Assembly (NCBI GenBank): GCA_902799855.1
Contig: CADCCA010000019.1
Location: forward strand, 1 to 15,145
From: an uncultured Erysipelotrichaceae bacterium
GTDB taxonomy: Bacteria; Bacillota_I; Bacilli_A; RFN20; CAG-826
DNA length: 15,145 nt
Reading direction: 5' to 3'
Part shown: piece after piece, positions 12,621-15,145 of the stretch
Layout: each line of letters opens with the position of its first letter
Position numbering within the stretch: position 1 is the stretch's first letter
Program-made: the position numbers and the translations under genes
The notes under the pieces: model-generated
What the model was told of the DNA's origin: nothing
The model's input: only the letters and a program-made list of their open reading frames with translations
Databases searched by the model: none

Positions 12621-14093
12621 ATGTTGAAGACCTTTTATTCTAAACATCCATATATATCAGCCATCATTCAATGCCTACTATTGAGCATAGTGGTTGTTTT
12701 ATTATCTTGCTCATTAGCGTCTTTCCTTTACCCACATATTTCAATGCAACCTTATTACAACGATCCATCAACTTTTGTCATTATGGGTAAAGCCATGGTG
12801 GAAGGTAAAACTCCATATCTTGAGATATTTGATCATAAGGGCTTATACATATTCTACGAGACCATTTTATATGCGTTTATGGGTAAGCTTGGTATATTCC
12901 TTACCATGACATTATTCATTACCGTGTCGCTTGTTTTTCTTACTTTAACACTTAAAGAATTAGAACTTGGTCATAGAACAACGTTTGTCGGATTAATGTT
13001 ATTTACCGCGATTTATGTTTTCTTTGGGCAATTCCCTGGAGATGCAGATTTAATCGTGATGGTGGGAATGATAATGTTTTATTTCTACTTTAAAGGTTAT
13101 AAGAACGGTAGCGATAAATATTACTTCATCGCCTGCTTGCTAGCGGGCGTAAGCGCTGGTATAGCGTTAAATATTAGACCAAGTGATGCGATGCTTGGCT
13201 TTGCTTTCATGGTTTTTTACATAGTAAAACGCATCAAAGAAAAGAAATGGCTCATCATGCTTAGGGATGCTTGCTTGTGCTTGCTTGCGCTCATAGTTAC
13301 AATCATGCCTGCTTATATACATGCTTTTGCAGGCGGATTCGCAAAGGAAATGGTGGATGCAGTCTTTTTATCTAACTTAAAGTACTTAGGCTCCTCAACT
13401 GATAAAAGCGTTGCGTTGGTGTGGATTAGCCGTGCCATTGTCCTTGCTATTTTTGCTACCATCTTCCTTTTATGGCTTTTCAAGAGAAAAGAATATCAAC
13501 TCGAAGAATCTTTATTCATTTTAATCAATGGTGGAATTATCTTCCTTCTTCAATTTATCATCGCCTTATTTGCTCATTATCTTATTTCAGTTTTAGGCTT
13601 CATTGTTGTTGCGTTCATAATTGTGCTAGGAAAATATAAGCTATTAGAAGAAGACAAAAAGAGCGCTAAACCACTCACTAATGTTGCTACTTGTCTATTT
13701 ATCATCTCGCTTCTTTTTAACCCCGTCCTTTATTTTTCAAACTATTATAAGGACATCGCAGATATTGCATATATCAAGAAATACATTAGTGAAGAAGAAA
13801 GAAAAGACCATACCTTCCTATTTACTGTTTCTCCAGGCTTATATTTAAACCTAGGAGTTAATGTTATTTATCCAGACTTCAACGCTCAAACATATCATAT
13901 GGAACTCAGTGAAACATTTACCTTTGAACGTATGTCTGAGTTTGTACAAAGTGAAACATGCCACTACATCGTCTTTAAAATGAAAGAATACGGCTTAGTG
14001 ACTAGATTAATTGGCGACGCAGATTACAAATTAATAAAAGGCAATGCTAAAGGTTCTTCACATTCAGCGATGATTTTTGAACACAATATTTAA
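12621..14093 (+). CDS. GT-C / GT39-like integral membrane glycosyltransferase
   Basis: It encodes 490 residues with about ten to eleven membrane helices. Seen: a first helix near 11-37; then the GT-C first-loop signature NDPSTFVIMGKAMVEGKTPY (47-66) with candidate catalytic Asp48, and EIFDHKG (68-74), the DxK-type motif common to GT39-like bacterial enzymes. A GALNIRPSD-like turn occurs near the middle (ALNIRPSDAML). The last 100 residues are a soluble outside domain. It probably uses a polyprenyl-phosphate sugar and modifies an outer-surface acceptor; specificity cannot be read. It has no ribosome site, and the -10 is so close that translation may be leaderless. The stop directly abuts the stop of the convergent cytidylyltransferase gene, with no terminator between them. 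The product resembles the gene at 4293-5873 in type but not closely in sequence. Confidence 0.8.
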   Translation: MLKTFYSKHPYISAIIQCLLLSIVVVLLSCSLASFLYPHISMQPYYNDPSTFVIMGKAMVEGKTPYLEIFDHKGLYIFYETILYAFMGKLGIFLTMTLFITVSLVFLTLTLKELELGHRTTFVGLMLFTAIYVFFGQFPGDADLIVMVGMIMFYFYFKGYKNGSDKYYFIACLLAGVSAGIALNIRPSDAMLGFAFMVFYIVKRIKEKKWLIMLRDACLCLLALIVTIMPAYIHAFAGGFAKEMVDAVFLSNLKYLGSSTDKSVALVWISRAIVLAIFATIFLLWLFKRKEYQLEESLFILINGGIIFLLQFIIALFAHYLISVLGFIVVAFIIVLGKYKLLEEDKKSAKPLTNVATCLFIISLLFNPVLYFSNYYKDIADIAYIKKYISEEERKDHTFLFTVSPGLYLNLGVNVIYPDFNAQTYHMELSETFTFERMSEFVQSETCHYIVFKMKEYGLVTRLIGDADYKLIKGNAKGSSHSAMIFEHNI

Positions 14094-14777
14094 TTATTTA
14101 ACTAATGCCTTGAGCATTTCTAAATCTTCAGGTGTAGTAACTTTAAAGTTTAATTTGTCACCTTTAGCGAAATGCACATTAACACCAAAATGCATGACTA
14201 ACTTACAGTCATCAGTGACATTAGGAACATTATCTTTTAAAGCTCTTTCATGGGCTTTTTTAATTAAACCAAATTCAAAAGTTTGAGGAGTTTGAGTTTG
14301 ATATAATTCTGATCTATTTAAGATTTCTCCAATTGTTTGTTCGTCATTAGATTTGATAATTGTGTCACTGGCAGGAACAACGGTATCGACCGCTCCATAC
14401 TTAAGACCTAAATCAATATTTTCATCAATAATTCTTTGAGACACTAATGGTCTAGCGGAATCATGAATCAAGACTAAATCTTTCTCGCTAGTGATATATT
14501 TTTCAATTTCTTTTAAACCGTTATAAACAGAACCTTGCCTAGTTTCTCCACCGGCAACAACCGCTTTAACTTTGCTATATTTTTTGCTTAATTCTTTAAC
14601 TTGTTCGACACACTCTTTATTAGTGGCAATCAATACCATGTCGATTCTTTTGTTATTTTGAAAAGCCTCAACACTATAAAGAAATAGTGGTTTATCATTA
14701 ACCAATAAGAATTGTTTTGGCTTTGAATTATTCATTCTTGTTCCGCTTCCCGCGGCTAATACTAAAGCGACATTCAT
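14094..14777 (-). CDS. ispD: IspD/TarI family cytidylyltransferase
   Basis: It encodes 227 residues, the normal length. All family motifs are present: LAAGSGTRM (7-15) for CTP; KPKQF (19-23); GGETRQGSV (76-84); HDSARP (105-110); a D-T-V-V-P-A-S-D-T segment (131-139); YQTQTPQTF (159-167); TDDC (188-191); KVTTPEDLE (212-220) with the substrate-binding Lys212. IspD makes CDP-methylerythritol in isoprenoid synthesis; TarI makes CDP-ribitol for teichoic acids. The AVDTV to DTI and FKVTTPEDL regions look TarI-like, while HDSARP leans to IspD, where TarI often has HDxVRP. The gene starts two bases after a LicD gene with no ribosome site of its own, so it is translationally coupled to it. That context favours a surface-polymer role. 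The family is certain; the substrate is open. Confidence 0.9.
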   Translation of the reverse strand: MNVALVLAAGSGTRMNNSKPKQFLLVNDKPLFLYSVEAFQNNKRIDMVLIATNKECVEQVKELSKKYSKVKAVVAGGETRQGSVYNGLKEIEKYITSEKDLVLIHDSARPLVSQRIIDENIDLGLKYGAVDTVVPASDTIIKSNDEQTIGEILNRSELYQTQTPQTFEFGLIKKAHERALKDNVPNVTDDCKLVMHFGVNVHFAKGDKLNFKVTTPEDLEMLKALVK

Positions 14778-14779
14778 AA

Positions 14780-15145
14780 TTAGATCTTATGTTCCTTCAT
14801 GTAATCTAAATAGCCTTGGGTTAAAGAAACACCAGAGTTATAGTGATGACCAACCTGTTGTTCCTTAGGTGGGAACTTCATGTAGTCTTTATAAAGCATT
14901 GTTAGATATTTATCGTATTGTTTTGGAACCTTCACTTCGATATCTTCAAAAGGCACTTTAATTGTTTCTCTAAAGATATCAGCGTCCATACAGTTAATTT
15001 TCCAAGTAAAGCCAAACATAATGCCCGCCATCTTGGCCTCTTCTAAAGGAATCTTTTTAACAAAGCGTTCCACTCTCTTATTACGGTAGTGAGCAATATC
15101 AAAGACATAGAATAATCCAGCGACAATATTAAGGAGAATATCTTT
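14780..15145 (-). CDS. LicD family protein, C-terminal part (cut by right edge)
   Basis: The minus-strand frame is open from the window edge through to a TAA at 14782-14780, giving the last 121 residues. A GTG at 15073 is not the real start, since 24 more codons run upstream to the edge. Recognised by the LicD C-terminal signature: FEDIEVKVPKQYDKYLTMLY, then KDYMKFPPKEQQVGHH. LicD proteins transfer phosphocholine or related phospho-groups to teichoic acids and other surface glycans and are about 260-280 residues long, so over half lies outside the window, including the DxD catalytic part. The gene is followed after two bases by the cytidylyltransferase gene, and the two form one operon that probably supplies and attaches an activated polyol or choline-like group. 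Confidence 0.85.
   Translation of the reverse strand, partial: KDILLNIVAGLFYVFDIAHYRNKRVERFVKKIPLEEAKMAGIMFGFTWKINCMDADIFRETIKVPFEDIEVKVPKQYDKYLTMLYKDYMKFPPKEQQVGHHYNSGVSLTQGYLDYMKEHKI

Overview
The window looks like chromosomal DNA of an AT-rich Bacillota relative. I would guess a host-associated Bacilli lineage near Erysipelotrichales, RF39 or Acholeplasma-like groups, but this is inferred from style only: low GC, GGAGG-type ribosome sites, LicD and MelB-family transporters, and large acidic surface proteins. TGG encodes Trp throughout and TGA serves as a normal stop (for example at 1981-1983), so the code is standard and not the Mycoplasma one.

Region 1 (1-1457) is nearly gene-free and is the most interesting part. 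After a possible gene tail and a terminator comes very AT-rich spacer, then a promoter, then about 1,060 bases of GC-richer, purine-rich, stop-riddled sequence ending in a strong intrinsic terminator. I read this as one large structured noncoding RNA. It begins with half of a long-range closing stem whose partner lies just before the terminator. Inside, the same ordered set of hairpins and single-stranded motifs occurs three times. Loop motifs are kept while stem sequences change with pairing preserved. I cannot match it to a class I know.

Region 2 (1486-2605) is a small accessory locus: an XRE/DUF3791 fusion protein, a 14-codon relic of a DUF3990 (ADP-ribosyltransferase-like) gene, and a small partner protein. 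It looks like a toxin-antitoxin-like operon that has lost its effector. A convergent small gene follows, whose leader can hide its own ribosome site.

Region 3 (2666-15145) holds envelope and transport genes: an FAD oxidoreductase of the UDP-galactopyranose-mutase-like type, two GT-C/GT39-like membrane glycosyltransferases, a MelB/GPH-type MFS transporter with a long charged tail and two tandem operators, a 950-residue acidic repeat protein followed in the same operon by an MscS channel, a DUF1294 membrane protein, and an IspD/TarI cytidylyltransferase downstream of a LicD gene cut by the window edge. The GT-C enzymes, cytidylyltransferase and LicD fit surface glycan or teichoic-acid-like polymer assembly. 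The genes lie in several short units on both strands with very tight convergent junctions (4-nt overlap at 4293-4296, zero spacing at 14093/14094). I saw no insertion sequence, CRISPR array, tRNA or rRNA.
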